Source of the DNA: Zoopage sp. CT-All
Taxonomy: Eukaryota; Zoopagomycota; Zoopagomycetes; Zoopagales; Zoopagaceae
Length of the DNA: 37,645 nucleotides
Direction: 5' to 3'
Assembly (NCBI GenBank): GCA_004114245.1
Contig: QZWS01000031.1
Span: 1 to 37,645 of the forward strand
Each line of letters opens with the position of its first letter. The first letter of the stretch is position 1. Under the pieces are notes generated by a model. The model saw nothing but the letters and a program-made list of their open reading frames with translations. It made no database searches and was not told the origin of the DNA. The translations under genes and the position numbers were made by a program. This document shows, piece after piece, positions 37,515 to 37,645 of the stretch.

Positions 37515-37645
37515 TTAAAATGTAAGATGCTCTTGCAGCCAGGGCAGCGTGAGTAGCGCTGGCTCGTTCAAACTTAGGGTCTGCGGCCGGGTGAGATTGC
37601 TTGCACTCGATGACACAGCGACTTGCCTTGTTTACACCCTGTCTC
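37515..37645 (-). CDS. 3' end of an unidentified gene (partial)
   Basis: A minus-strand frame ends at TAA (37515-37517) and reads TLSLNEPALLTLPWLQEHLTF just before it. Upstream there is an in-frame stop, so the final exon probably starts after an acceptor CCGGCCGCAG near 37583, with the intron (possible donor GTGTAA) reaching towards the window edge. Too little remains to name the product. Confidence 0.4.

Overview
This is a gene-dense stretch of a eukaryotic nuclear genome, most likely a fungus, probably with a small compact genome. The signs are many very short spliceosomal introns (about 50 supported by protein homology, nearly all 36-62 nt), spacers between divergent genes of 34-69 bp, and a fungal-type gene set: ATP synthase subunit k, a Yos9/OS-9 lectin ending in HDEL, Erv14/cornichon, Sec10, Maf1, glutamine-dependent NAD synthetase. 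PARN, fumarylacetoacetase and an RCC1L-like protein are absent from baker's yeast, so an early-diverging or otherwise less reduced lineage is plausible. I cannot place it further from sequence alone.

Layout. 1-489: gene-free left edge. 490-1977 (+): orphan secreted or membrane-anchored protein. 2100-3740 (-): CDK11-like kinase. 3813-5972 (-): PARN deadenylase, 7 exons. 6085-8455 (-): two adjacent orphan secreted/membrane proteins. 8525-9281 (+): PIG-H/Gpi15. 9324-9610 (-): ATP synthase subunit k. 9647-11371 (+): vacuolar-type alkaline phosphatase. 11437-14269 (-): mitochondrial IF2, 11 exons. 14313-14807 (+): PBDC1 family. 15023-15701 (-): dual-specificity phosphatase. 15840-17521 (+): OS-9/Yos9. 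17534-19894 (-): NAD synthetase. 19929-22892 (+): Sec10, 8 exons. 22982-23641 (-): C2H2 zinc finger. 23786-24904 (-): probable mitochondrial helical protein. 25110-26363 (-): protein-glutaminase-like deamidase. 26989-27919 (-): TAF13. 28214-30376 (-): repeat-rich secreted orphan. 30766-32034 (-): fumarylacetoacetase. 32457-about 33440 (-): ribosomal protein eL8. 33441-34567: AT-rich spacer with a degenerate repeat pair. 34568-35412 (+): Maf1. 35460-36869 (-): RCC1-repeat protein. 36937-37393 (+): cornichon. 37515-end (-): 3' end of a further gene.

Function. Most genes are unrelated housekeeping functions: the secretory pathway (Sec10, cornichon, OS-9, PIG-H, alkaline phosphatase), mitochondria (IF2, ATP synthase k, RCC1-like, helical protein), and RNA or gene expression (PARN, TAF13, Maf1, eL8, CDK11-like, PBDC1). 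Four intronless lineage-specific secreted or membrane proteins and a Cys-His-Asp deamidase-like protein are the least explained parts. Exon boundaries were chosen by hand from splice signals, reading phase and family conservation, so transcript data should be preferred where available.
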